Shown one piece after another: positions 52,610-64,000 of a DNA stretch of 64,000 nucleotides (position 1 is its first letter; each line of letters begins with the position of its first letter). The position numbers and the translations under genes are program-made. This DNA comes from Aquatica leii (Eukaryota; Arthropoda; Insecta; Coleoptera; Lampyridae), in the NCBI GenBank assembly GCA_035610365.1, contig CM069439.1, positions 8,432,001 to 8,496,000 of the forward strand, read 5' to 3'. A model generated the notes under the pieces. That model was not told where the DNA came from. It saw only the letters and a list, made by a program, of their open reading frames with translations, and ran no database searches.

Positions 52610-53390
52610 CGTTGCGTTTACTTGCACCTATTATAGACGATTTGTACCCGGATTTGCCGATATTGCCAAACCTATGACTAAATTGACCAAAAAAAAGCAG
52701 CTCTAGTCACTTCGCCGATTTTAAGTTATCCAAGAGCAGAGGAAAAATTTGTTTTGCATAAGCGCGGTTCTGTCGAAGATGCAAGATGGACAAGAAAAAG
52801 TTATCGCGTATTTTAGTAAAGTTTTGTCCAGGCCAGAAAGGGATTATTGCTTGACTAGGAGGGAGCTTTTAGCAGTCGTCAAGTCCGTAGAACACTTCTA
52901 CAAATATTTGTATAGACGAAATTTTATACTGAAAACGGACCACGCCGTTTTAAAATGGCTATTGCAGTTCCGTAACCCGGAAGGACGAGTAGCAAGATGG
53001 ATCGAGAGACTGTCAGTCATTGTTCGATACTTGAAGAAAAAGTCTAATGCCTCCTAAGAACTGCTATGGTTGATGACGAGTGGAAACCTGAGCAGTTGCG
53101 TCGCGAACAAGAAAACGATCCTGAAATAAGACTACTCCTGGACTAGAAAGAAAACGGCCGGCGACCAACCTGGGAAGAACGAGTGCTTGGGACAGAAACA
53201 TCAAAGCGCACTGGGCGCAGTGGGACTCTTTGATAGTAGACGACGGTCTTCTTATGCGATCCCTAGAGTGTCGAGGGCACGGGAAACAGACTACAGTCAA
53301 GACATTGGGGAAAGTTCGAGAAAGATTCTACTGGGTAAACTGCAAAGAGAACGTCGTGAAATAATGCCGTAAGTAAGACACAAAAAAAAA
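52610..53390 (+). pseudogene. Gypsy RNase H and integrase N-terminus pseudogene
   Basis: TYYRRFVPGFADIAKPMTKL (RT connection) is followed by RNase H with KVIAYFSKVLSRPERDYCLT and RRELLAVVKSVEHFYKYLYR (52796-52915) and TDHAVLKWLLQFRNPEGRVA. The DTDASN-type block is deleted. Integrase starts (PEQLRREQENDPEIRLLL) but stops at about 53390 near the zinc-binding region, so the catalytic core is absent. Confidence 0.82.
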
Positions 53391-54394
53391 ACAATTTCTA
53401 TAGTGCGAGACCAAGAAATAAAGATGATTCGAAATGACCATGAACCAAACCAAACCAAATAATAAAAGTGTTATCGACGTGCTTAAACCAGAATTTAGCA
53501 TTTACCAAAGATGGGTGCAAAGCGATAGTTTCCAAAAACGTAATTAGGTTTAAAACAGTAATTAACTACCTTTGTCAGACGATAGAACGAATAAATCGAA
53601 GTTGTTGCAAAGATTTGTCAAAGTTAACTCTTCTGGTTTTGAAATTTTAGAATTAAGAGTTATATACGATTTGATAATCTGCGATGCATATACAAATGAT
53701 GTCGTATAGAAGAATGAATAAGTGTGCCCAACGAATATCAAATCCTTACCAATTCTGGTTCTAAAGTAGCAACTATTTTATAAGACAACCAGCTGTAAAA
53801 AAGACCTTTATAGCAAGTAAATTGTTTAGAAATATCGTAAGCGAAATTGCGATTGGCCACCGAGTCACAGTTTTTTTTTTGAGTTCAACAAAATACGTAC
53901 TGGAGAAACTTTAGCAGGGGCTATAGCAAAATTCAAACATTAGTGAGAGCTTCTCATTACTATCCAAAACTAGAAAGTCTTTAGAAATCACGAACAACTC
54001 TTTTAATATTACCCTCGAGGGTGGATACCTATAAGATGCGCACATGGAAGTTAACACCGCGGGAAATTGTTACACTACGATGAAGAACATCGAACGAATT
54101 TGATCAATAAAGTGCCACAAATACCAACAACAGTTTTTAGAAATATTCTAAAAAACTGAGATATTTTCTACAAATATTAAATAAAAAATCTGCTACCGCA
54201 AGTTTCTGCTACAAACATTTAAAAATTATATTTTCAATCTTGGGATTTTTAAGAACAATTATTGTTATTTTACTAAAGGGTTTTGATTGATTATTTTTTG
54301 GTGAAGTACGTTATCTAAGTTTAAATCACAAAATATTCAGCAGTGTTCTGCCGAAAAGCATAATTTCCATCTTTTGTTTGATTTTTTACAATTA
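53391..54394. other. Unassigned DNA 3' of the Gypsy element
   Basis: Degenerate, partly coding-like sequence (53400-54100) that I could not place, possibly another retroelement. No 3' LTR matching 50.1-50.4 kb was found. Confidence 0.4.
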
Positions 54395-55275
54395 CAGTGC
54401 TCGCCGCTTATTGGAATCACGGCTAATGTTATCAGTCGGATAATGTTATAATTTTATTAAAGAACACCGGACGTATGCTACTACATAAAAAAAACATCGT
54501 TTATAATAATCATAATTTCGGTTTATGTTATCAATTTTCTTCTCAGGTTTGTTTTTATACATGACTAATAACTAAAAAGTGAATAAAAAATGTAATCATT
54601 GTATCCTAAAAATACTTGTTTTACATATTTAGCTTTATTTTTGCAGTGTTACTTATTTATTCAAGTATTTTGACTAACCTACGTAACATTTTAACATCGA
54701 TAAATACGTTTTTCTTGTTTAGTTATTAGAATAACTTAATTTAACTACGGCTTTATGTCTTAACATTATTTTGTATTTATTTTTATTTTTACTGTTAGCA
54801 AATTACAGAGAAGGAATGTGTAGTTCCTAGAACAATGAATTAAACATCATAACATTGTTTTTGATTTCTTGTTGTCAACGGTTAAGTGTCAACCAACTGT
54901 TTAAAGCAACAGATATGCTACGACATAGAAAAACATCGTTTATACTGTTTATAGTAATCAAAATTGAAGAAATATGCAGTATGTGAAGCAGTTCTTAGAA
55001 CAGTGAAATAAACATTGTTAACGGTGTCAACAAACTATTTAATCCAACGGGTCCGTAATTTTTGATTCATTTGGCTCAACACTTTTATTTTTGTTTTATT
55101 ACAACTTGTATTTTGATATTTTTGCTTGTATTGATTGTATAATTTAATCTGTTAATTAGATACACGTTATGTAGGTATTGAGACGGCTTTATAACTATAC
55201 ACATTTAGATTTTTTTTATTTATTTTTGTTAAAAAACCACAGTCCCTATGTGTTTCTATTAAGCGGCGTGCACTG
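54395..55275. mobile_element. 881-bp TA-flanked non-autonomous Tc1/mariner-type element
   Basis: TA (54393-54394) precedes CAGTGCTCGCCGCTTATT. The right end, reverse complement CAGTGCACGCCGCTTAAT, finishes at 55275 and is followed by TA. TA duplication and CAGTG termini fit the Tc1/mariner/pogo superfamily. The interior is non-coding and contains a repeated ATCGTTTATA segment (54495 and 54943). A partial copy lies at 41.25-41.84 kb. Confidence 0.72.
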
Positions 55276-55277
55276 TA

Positions 55278-57030
55278 GTATTTCCATTCCATTAGCTCTA
55301 TTAATTACTTGTTTATAATTGTAAAAACAATACAATCTACCTTATCTTGTTAGTAAAATATTAGTAAAATATGCGACTAAACATTTTAATGTGAACCAAA
55401 AAATTCTCATGATTATGTTATCTTTTTGTACGTGACGAATATGGTCTTGGTAGGTTTTATGAAACTTAATATTGCAATGAACGTATTGATAGTTCTTACT
55501 TATCGGTAAACAAAGTATAATTGCTAATTTAGAGCTTGCATTAATTATTTTATTACTGACGTTGACGTTCTCGTTCACATTGTTCACATATATGGCTAAC
55601 ATTCCAAAGAAATTGATTTAAAATGTATTAAAATTATAGACGATGTAGATTTTTGTAGTGAACTTTGTTTAGTTGTAGCATTGGTTGTAGTAATAACGCA
55701 AGGATAGGATTTTTTAAAAATTTAAATTATATTTTTTCGCAGTAGATTTTCTTTTTTCACTTTTCGTTATAACACAAACGAATAAAGTTATCGCTTATAC
55801 TATACAAAATCAATAACAAACGATTTTGATAAATGTTGTACCAGTGTTATCCCCAAATTTTTTTGCGGTAGTTTTTTTTTTATTTTTTTTTTTACTTTCC
55901 GTTATTACTACAAAGAAACAAAGTTTAGTACAAACGTTTGAAGTTTTAATAATAAATTGAATTAATTTTTTATAAAGTGCAAAAATTTTGTTTTGAAATT
56001 TTAATTCAAAATTTTGAAAAGATTTTTTGAATTGAAACTTCTTCAGCGAGGGTAAATCTCAAATTTTGCGCCGTAACAAAGAAGGAGACGGCCACTGCAG
56101 CAAAACTATATTTTTTAATTTACATTTCTGACGTTTATATTGACATGAGCTATTAAAACCTTTAATTTCGTTGTTTTAAAAATTGTTTTTAATTTTCAAT
56201 TTAATAGATAAATGAAAATTCTTAAAAAAATTAAAGTGGTATAAACGAATTTTATAAAATAAAATGATAGAGCCCTAGGATCGTTTTACTTTCAATAAGT
56301 AAAAAATAAAAGAAATTTTCACTTCTTTTGTGACTCACTCGTTTAATTTTATTACAAACACTCCTGAGTTAGGGAGATCATATATAAAAGGTCATAAAAT
56401 CACCTTTAAAGTTATAACATTTTCAACTCTATCTCGCCTAGCAAACGCAATTTCAATTCGCGAACTAAGCGAAGGATCCAATATTTACTTTTTTTTCTGA
56501 ACTACCACCAAAAACTTGATAACCTTAAGGCTTTTGACATTGTGAAATTTTTTGTTGAATTTGAATTGAATTTATTTACCAAAAATATTTTAATGATGGA
56601 ACCAAGTACACAATATATGAATTTAAAAAAATTGTTAACTCTTGCTATCATAACTATGACTTTGGATTGCAGGTAGACTAGAATTTATACCGAAGAAAAA
56701 GATGGTCAGAAAATCCTGCTTACAAAGAACCTTATAAATAGTAAAATCTGAACTTCTTGAGAAAATTCCTTTTTGTTTTTTTTTTGTGTATCTTGAGGAG
56801 TAAAAATAACAGTACCTGGTACCGAGAGCACTGCTTAAATTAGCGGAATCAACTGCTTTTTGAATTGTTAGCATTGACCAATTATCATATTCGTAAAATT
56901 TGAGATTTTTTTGACCTATAATTGAGTTCGCAGTTCGATTTCAAACCGAGCAGTTTCGTCTCAACGGAATTTAACAAAATAATAATTGTATGAAAAACGT
57001 AAATTTCCGTAGCGTGATTTTCGAGACCGG
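55278..57030. other. Unassigned AT-rich DNA
   Basis: Long T-rich and A-rich runs (55860-55910, 56760). No supportable gene or repeat. Confidence 0.5.
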
Positions 57031-57239
57031 GGAGAATTTAGCCATAACTTTCGGCCATAGATTTGGAAAACTTTAACGTCAGTCTAATGCAGCAGTAAAC
57101 ACATTCAATATCATGAATGTTAATAGGTTTTTTGTTTCAACATTTGTTTAGATTTGTAGCAGTTGATATTAAATATATAAATAATAAAAAAATTTAATTA
57201 TTTCAACGATAAAATTTAGGTTAAATACCATGTAACTGA

Positions 57240-58525
57240 AGTTCTCCTCAAATTTGAAAAAACAATTTTTTTTAATTCTTTCACATTCGGTTTTACAATG
57301 TCCTGCGATTATAAAAATGTAAAAAATAGAATTAGCACACCCCAAAAAATCTAGATTAAAAAATTCATTTCAGGCAGCATTCTGATAGAAACTTGGCCGC
57401 CTAGGAAGTTTGATTTTTTACAGAGTTGTCCATAATTTTTTTAAATTCTTTCACTAATCGTTTTTACAATGTTCTACGATCACAAAAATGTAAAATATGG
57501 AATTAGCACCCCCTCCCCCTCCCAATAAAGATAAAAATTCATTTAAGACTGCATTCTGATGATGGAAACTTGGTCACTTAGAAATTTTTTTCAATATTTT
57601 TACAGTTGTCCATAATTTTTTTTTAAAAGTTCGTTTACTAGTTGTTTCTACAATGTTCTGCGATTATAAAACTGTAAAAAATGGAATTAGCACACCCCCA
57701 AAAATTGAGATAAAAGTTCATTTCAGATTGCATTCTGATGGAAACTTGACCGCTTAGGAAGTTTTTTCAACATTTTTACAGAGTTGACCATAATTTTTTT
57801 TAAATTCTTTTACTAGTTGTTTCTACAATGTTCTGCGATTTTGAAAATGTAAAAAGTAGAATTAGCACCCCCCCCCCCAAAATCCAGATAACAATTCATT
57901 TCCGACTGCATTCTGATAAAAACTTGGTAGTCGTGAAAGTTTTTGCAATTTTATACAAAGTTGTTCATACATTTTTTTAATTTTTTCAGTAATTCTTTTT
58001 ACAATGTTCTGCGATAATAAAAATGTAAAAAATACAATTAGCACCCCCTAAAAAATCGAGATAAACAATTTCCGGCTGCATTCTGATAAAAACTTGACCG
58101 CCTAGAAAGTTTTTTCAATTTTTTACAGCGTTGTCCATAATTTATTTTAAAAATTCTTTCACTAGTTGTTTCTACAATGTTCTGCGATTATAAAAATGTA
58201 AAAAATAGAATTAGCACCCCCCCCCCCCCCAGAAAATCGAGATAGAAATTTGTTTCCGACTGAATTCTGATAGAAACTTGGCCGTTTACTCTGTAGAAAA
58301 TTGAGAAAACTTTCTCGACGGCCAAGTTTCTATCAGAATGCAATCGGAAATGAATTTTTATCTCGATTTTTTGGGGGAGAGGTGCTAATTCTATTTTTTA
58401 CATTGTAAAAGTAATTATTGAAAGAATTTGTTTAAAAAAGTATGGACAACTTTGTATGAAATTAAAAAAACTTCCTAGGCGGCCAAGTTTCTATCAGAAT
58501 GTAGTCGGAAATTAGTTTTTATCTA
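57240..58525. repeat. about 175-bp tandem array with a terminal inverted copy
   Basis: TGTTCTGCGAT (or a close variant) recurs near 57300, 57471, 57655, 57833, 58008 and 58182, steps of 171-184 bp. Each is followed by AAAAATGTAAAAAATAGAATTAGCACCCC and a C-run of 4-13 bases, then CATTCTGAT(A)GAAACTTGG(C/T)CG. At about 58295 the order reverses: 58300-58525 reads CGGCCAAGTTTCTATCAGAATG...GGTGCTAATTCTATTTTTTAC, an inverted copy. Confidence 0.9.
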
Positions 58526-58559
58526 TGGCTGAAAGTTAGGTTAGCATTTCCTCAGTATT

Positions 58560-58935
58560 TTTGAGTAATGATTTTTGATGATTTCGAATTTACGAATTCG
58601 AGCGTGGAAGACCAACGTTTGATGACGATCTTCACGAAAGGCGTCCATGTCTCTGTTGTTGCGAAAAATTGCATGAAATACTTTTATTAGATCGACATGT
58701 GACATACATCTGAGATAGAGACATTCTTTAGGCATCGCTGCGTCATTTGCATGACATGATCTTCCCAGTCGTTGGACCCCTCACAATTTGCAGAAGACCA
58801 AAAACAGGCACGCGTCAAGTGGTGCAAGGAAATGTTTGAAAAATTTGAACATAGTCGTTCAAATCTTGTATATAACATTGTAACAGGGACGAATCCTGGA
58901 TATATTCATAAAAGTTTGAAACTAAACAGACCCAG
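58560..58935 (+). pseudogene. mariner transposase N-terminal relic
   Basis: Plus-strand fragments in changing frames: FEFTNSSVEDQR (58586-58620), VVAKNCMKYFY and IDM.TY..EIETFF (58655-58720), then SLDPSQFAEDQKQARVKWCK (58768-58830) and SNLVYNIVTGTNPGYI (58857-58905). The order and spacing are those of a mariner transposase (PHNL-EAQKQARVDWCKEM and VYDIVTGDESWIY). The first catalytic Asp of GDESW is replaced. The rest is missing. Confidence 0.75.
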
Positions 58936-59127
58936 GGGAAGTTAGCCATAACTTTTCATCCATAGATTTCTACCGAGCGCGCACCGAACGCACGCTCTTA
59001 TTTTCAATGTGAAAGATGAGTTTCTTGAGAAAATTTCTTAGTAAATCGATAGTATAAATAGTAGACCACAAAACAGTTAAATAATTGCTAATATACTTTT
59101 CCTTTAAAATAAATAAATCATAATTTC

Positions 59128-61737
59128 AATGAAGAGTCGTTGCGCGTCTTCACCTAAAATATTTTCTAACTCAAAAAGTATGTTTTTTATTTCAATAATT
59201 TTTTGCAGTAGATAAATGGATCTATAATCAACACAATATCAAATGATTGGAGGGGTGTTTTTTGTTTAAAGGAAATTATTCAATTTTAAAGTTGAGCCAT
59301 AACTTTTCACCGTATCCGTCACGCGTCTACGTCTAAAATATTTTCTAACTCAAAAAGTATGTTTTTGATTTCAATAATTTTTTTGAAATAGATAAATAGA
59401 TCTATAATCAACACAATATCAAATAACTGGAGGGGTGTTTTTTGTTTAAAGGAAATTATTCAATTTCAAAGTTCAGTCATAACTTTTCACCGTATCCGTT
59501 TACGCCTAAAATATTTTCTAACTCAAAAAGTATGTTTTTTATTTCAATAATTTTTTGCAGTAGATAAATGGATCTATAATCAACACAGTATCAAATAATT
59601 GGAGGGGTGTTTTTTGTTTAAAGGAAATTATTCAATTTTAAAGTTGAGCCATAACTTTTCACCGTATCCGTCACGCGTCTACGTCTAAAATATTTTCTAA
59701 CTCAAAAGGTATGTTTTTTATTTCAATAATTTTTTTGAAATAGATAAATAGATCTATAATCAACACAATATCAAATAACTGGAGGGGTGTTTTTTGTTTA
59801 AAGGAAATTATTCAATTTCAAAGTTCAGTCATAACTTTTCACCGTATCCGTTTACGCCTAAAATATTTTCTAACTCAAAAAGTATGTTTTTTATTTCAAT
59901 AATTTTTTTGCAATAGATAAATAGATCTATAATCAACACAATATCAAATAATTGGAGGGGTGTTTTTTGTTTAAAGGAAATTATTCAATTTCAAAGTTCA
60001 GTCATAACTTTTCACCGTATCCGTTTACGCCTAAAATATTTTCTAACTCAAAAAGTATGTTTTTTATTTCAATAATTTTTTTGCAAAAGATAAATGGATC
60101 TATAATCAACACAGTATCAAATAATTGGAGGGGTGTTTCTTGTTTAAAGGAAATTATTCAATTTCAAAGTTCAGTCATAACTTTTCACCGTATGCGTTTA
60201 CGCCTAAAATATTTTCTAACTCAAAAGTATGTTTTTTATTTCGATAATTTTTTGCAATAGATAAATAGATCTATAATCAACACAATATCAAATAATTGGA
60301 GGGGTGTTTTTTGTTTAAAGGAAATTATTCAATTTCAAAGTTCAGTCATAACTTTTCACCGTATCCGTTTACGCCTAAAATATTTTCTAACTCAAAAAGT
60401 ATGTTTTTTATTTCAATAATTTTTTTGCAATAGATAAATAGATCTATAATCAACACAATATCAAATAATTGGAGGGGTGTTTTTTGTTTAAAGGAAATTA
60501 TTCAATTTCAAAGTTCAGTCATAACTTTTCACCGTATCCGTTTACGCCTAAAATATTTTCTAAATCAAAAAGTATGTTTTTATTTCAATAATTTTTGCAA
60601 TAGATAAATAGATCTATAATCAACACAATATCAAATAATTGGAGGGTGTTTTTGTTTAAAGGAAATTATTCAATTTCAAAGTTCAGTCATAACTTTTCAC
60701 CGTATCCGCTTACGCCTAAAATATTTTCTAACTCAAAAGTATGTTTTTATTTCAATAATTTTTGCAATAGATAAATAGATCTATAATCAACACAATATCA
60801 AATAATTGGAGGGGTGTTTTTTGTTTAAAGGAAATTATTCAATTTCAAAGTTCAGTCATAACTTTTCACCGTATCCGTTTACGCCTAAAATATTTTCTAA
60901 CTCAAAAAGTATGTTTTTTATTTCAATAATTTTTTTGCAATAGATAAATAGATCTATAATCAACACAATATCAAATAATTGGAGGGATGTTTTTTGTTTA
61001 AAGGAAATTATTCAATTTCAAAGTTCAGTCATAACTTTTCACCGTATCTGTCTACGCCTAAAATATTTTCTAACTCAAAAAGTATGTTTTTTATTTCAAT
61101 AATTTTTTTGCAATAGATAAATAAATCTATAATCAACACAATATCAAATAATTGGAGGGGTGTTTTTTGTTTAAAGGAAATTATTCAATTTCAAAGTTCA
61201 GTCATAACTTTTCACCGTATCCGTTTACGCCTAAAATATTTTCTAACTCAAAAAGTATGTTTTTTATTTCAATATTTTTTTTGCAGTAGATAAATGGATC
61301 TATAATCAACACAATATCAAATAACTGGAGGGGTGTTTTTTGTTTAAAGGAAATTATTCAATTTCAAAGTTCAGTCATAACTTTTCACCGTATCCGTTTA
61401 CGCCTAAAATATTTTCTAACTCAAAAATTATGTTTTTTATTTCAATAATTTTTTTGCAGTAGATAAATGGATCTATAATCAACACAATATCAAATAACTG
61501 GAGGGGTGTTTTTTGTTTAAAGGAAATTATTCAATTTCAAAGTTCAGTCATAACTTTTCACCGTATCCGTTTACGCCTAAAATATTTTCTAACTCAAAAA
61601 CTATGTTTTTTATTTCAATAATTTTTTTGCAATAGATAAATAGATCTATAATCAACACAATATCAAATAATTGGAGAGGTGTTTTTTGTTTAAAGGAAAT
61701 TATTCAATTTCAAAGTTCAGTCATAACTTTTCACCGT
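59128..61737 (+). repeat. 173-bp satellite, left arm, about 15 copies
   Basis: ATAACTTTTCACCGTATCCG recurs with steps of mostly 173 bp (range 168-180) from 59299 to 61723. Each unit carries TATTTTCTAACTCAAAAAG, AGATCTATAATCAACACAAT and TTGGAGGGGTGTTTTTTG. The first four units alternate 180 and 172 bp. Copies are over 95% alike by eye. Confidence 0.95.
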
Positions 61738-62148
61738 ATCAGCAGATCACCCTTGGTCTTTATTGACGGCAACCTAAACGCAGCTGGTTACATTGCTAAT
61801 GTGCTACAACCATATCTTCAGGGGCTGCAAAATCTCATTTTCCAGCAGGATAATGCGCGCCCTCATACGGCAAGAGCGACAAAACGGTTTTTGGAAGAAG
61901 GTAACATTGCCGTCCTCCCATGGCCTGCTCGGTCGCCTGATTTGTCACCCGTTGAACATGTATGGGATATACTTGGTAGGCGACTGGGTAATTTACCACA
62001 CCCTCCAGATAACTTACACGATCTCCAGCTACGGATTCTAGAAGATTGAGACGATATACCACAAGCAGCTATAGATCACTTGATTGATAGCATGCCAAGA
62101 CGTCTAAATAAGTGCATTACTAATCGTGACGGAGCAACTCATTATTGA
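61738..62148 (+). pseudogene. Tc1-type DD34E transposase, C-terminal fragment
   Basis: The frame from about 61741 reads SPLVFIDGNLNAAGYIANVL, then LIFQQDNARPHTARATKRFL with the second catalytic Asp and WPARSPDLSPVEHVWDILGR with the catalytic Glu. Exactly 34 residues separate Asp and Glu, the DD34E spacing of Tc1. A single TGA at 62047-62049 replaces a likely Trp in EDWDDIPQ; the frame continues AAIDHLIDSMPRRLNKCI to TGA at 62146. The DNA-binding half and first Asp are absent, replaced by satellite. This part is much better preserved than the other transposases in the window. Confidence 0.88.
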
Positions 62149-63905
62149 AAAAACTTTTTGAGTTAGAAAATATTTTAGGCGTAGACGGATACGGTGAAAA
62201 GTTATGACTGAACTTTGAAATTGAATAATTTCCTTTAAACAAAAAACACCCCTCCAATTATTTGATATTGTGTTGATTATAGATCTATTTATCTATTGCA
62301 AAAAAATTATTGAAATAAAAAACATACTTTTTGAGTTAGAAAATATTTTAGGCGTAGACAGATACGGTGAAAAGTTATGACTGAACTTTGAAATTGAATA
62401 ATTTCCTTTAAACAAAAAACACCCCTCCAATTATTTGATATTGTGTTGATTATAGATCCATTTATCTACTGCAAAAAAATTATTGAAATAAAAAACATAC
62501 TTTTTGAGTTAGAAAATATTTTAGGCGTAGACAGATACGGTGAAAAGTTATGACTGAACTTTGAAATTGAATAATTTCCTTTAAACAAAAAACACCCCTC
62601 CAATTATTTGATATTGTGTTGATTATATAGATCCATTCATCTACTGCAAAAAATTATTGAAATAAAAAACATACTTTTTGAGTTAGAAAATATTTTAGGC
62701 GTAGACGGATACGGTGAAAAGTTATGACTCAACTTTGAAATTGAATAATTTCCTTTAAACAAAAAACACCCCTCCAATTATTTGATATTGTGTTGATTAT
62801 AGATCTATTTATCTATTGCAAAAAAATTATTGAAATAAAAAACATACTTTTTGAGTTAGAAAATATTTTAGGCGTAGACAGATACGGTGAAAAGTTATGA
62901 CTGAACTTTGAAATTGAATAATTTCCTTTAAACAAAAAACACCCCTCCAATTATTTAATATTGTGTTGATTATAGATCCATTTATCTACTGCAAAAAAAT
63001 TATTGAAATAAAAAACATACTTTTTGAGTTAGAAAATATTTTAGGCGTAGACAGATACGGTGAAAAGTTATGACTGAACTTTGAAATTGAATAATTTCCT
63101 TTAAACAAAAAACACCCCTCCAATTATTTGATATTGTGTTGATTATAGATCTATTTATCTATTGTAAAAAAATTATTGAAATAAAAAACATACTTTTTGA
63201 GTTAGAAAATATTTTAGGCGTAGACGGATACGGTGAAAAGTTATGACTCAACTTTGAAATTGAATAATTTCCTTTAAACAAAAAACACCCTCCAATTATT
63301 TGATATTGTGTTGATTATAGATCCATTTATCTACTGCAAAAATTATTGAAATAAAAACATACTTTTGGAGTTAGAAAATATTTTAGGCGTAGACGGATAC
63401 GGTGAAAAGTTATGACTGAACTTTGAAATTGAATAATTTCCTTTAAACAAAAAACACCCCTCCAATTATTTGATATTGTGTTGATTATAGATCCATTCAT
63501 CTACTGCAAAAAATTATTGAAATAAAAAACATACTTTTTGAGTTAGAAAATATTTTAGGCGTAGACGGATACGGTGAAAAGTTATGACTCAACTTTGAAA
63601 TTGAATAATTTCCTTTAAACAAAAAACACCCCTCCAATTATTTGATATTGTGTTGATTATAGATCCATTTATCTACTGCAAAAAAATTATTGAAATAAAA
63701 AACATACTTTTTGAGTTAGAAAATATTTTAGGCGTAGACGGATACGGTGAAAAGTTATGACTGAACTTTGAAATTGAATAATTTCCTTTAAACAAAAAAC
63801 ACCCCTCCAATTATTTGATATTGTGTTGATTATAGATCCATTTATCTACTGCAAAAAAATTATTGAAATAAAAAACATACTTTTTGAGTTAGAAAATATT
63901 TTAGG
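62143..63905 (-). repeat. 173-bp satellite, right arm, about 10 copies inverted
   Basis: The same unit in reverse complement, with AAAAGTTATGACTGAACTTT or the ACTCAAC variant at about 62200, 62372, 62545, 62721, 62893, 63066, 63237, 63406, 63583 and 63755. It starts at a different phase of the unit from where the left arm ends. Confidence 0.95.
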
Positions 63906-64000
63906 TGAAGACGCGCAACGACTCTTCATTGAAATTATGATTTATTTATTTTAAAGAAAAAGTATATTAGCAATTATTTAACTGTTTTGTGGTCTACTAT

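Larger units (their letters stand above)
59056..64000. mobile_element. foldback-like composite: inverted 173-bp satellite arms around a Tc1 transposase core
   Basis: The left arm begins with ATAGTAGACCACAAAACAG at 59056 and runs through AATGAAGAGTCGTTGCGCG into tandem 173-bp repeats. The window ends with the exact mirror, CTGTTTTGTGGTCTACTAT, preceded by CGCGCAACGACTCTTCATT at 63911. Arms are about 2.68 kb (left) and at least 1.85 kb (right). The only unique DNA is 61738-62142. The true outer end on the right may lie beyond the window. Confidence 0.88.

Noticed and set aside
58541-58878. Two minus-strand open frames of 63-64 codons
   Set aside because: Antisense to the mariner relic, which reads on the plus strand.
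59952-60260. 102-codon open frame in the 173-bp array
   Set aside because: Arises because repeat units chance to lack stops in one frame; the peptide just repeats with the satellite.
61835-62062. Minus-strand 75-codon frame over the Tc1 core
   Set aside because: Shadow of the DD34E transposase frame on the plus strand.

Overview
The window is AT-rich nuclear DNA from an animal, almost certainly an insect. Its two host genes have spliceosomal introns, and the rest is dominated by insect-type transposons: Tc1/mariner, piggyBac, hAT, Gypsy, Copia, Penelope-like and a Jockey-like LINE. I cannot name the species or order from sequence alone.

Two host genes are clear. The first is the nucleoporin precursor Nup98-96 on the minus strand. 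It starts at 18745, runs through eleven exons and leaves the window at base 1. It carries FG/GLFG repeats, the GLEBS (Rae1-binding) segment, the autoproteolytic domain with its HF|S cleavage site, and most of Nup96. The second is a p38-dependent kinase of the MAPKAPK2 (MK2) family on the plus strand, complete in seven exons (26567..33046, 354 residues). The genes are head to head, 7.8 kb apart. Their long introns and the gap between them are full of decayed elements; I see no shared pathway beyond adjacency.

Layout. 1-18.7 kb: Nup98-96, with a Tc1/IS630-type relic (1.85-3.48 kb), a 103-bp TTAA MITE (7.1 kb), a 4.1-kb Tc1-like element with long inverted repeats (7.65-11.73 kb) and a piggyBac relic (14.4-16.2 kb) in introns. 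19-26.5 kb: intergenic graveyard (Penelope-like RT, LINE, Gypsy pol in reverse). 26.6-33 kb: MK2, whose 5.2-kb fifth intron holds a Gypsy mosaic inverted relative to the intergenic one and a 724-bp piggyBac-like element. 33.9-37.6 kb: a hAT element with a matching target duplication and a Copia element nested inside. 38-44 kb: mostly non-coding AT-rich DNA with small repeats and two tRNA-like sequences. 44.3-50.4 kb: a 302-bp satellite array lying between two inverted Gypsy LTR-like sequences. 50.1-53.4 kb: a Gypsy element with decayed gag-pol. 54.4-55.3 kb: a TA-flanked non-autonomous element. 57.2-58.9 kb: a 175-bp tandem array with an inverted copy next to a mariner relic. 59.06-64 kb: the most striking object, a giant palindrome in which two opposed arrays of a 173-bp repeat flank a 0.4-kb core encoding only the C-terminal DD34E part of a Tc1-type transposase.

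All coordinates and translations were read by eye. Family assignments rest on recognised motifs and remembered family features, not on a database search.
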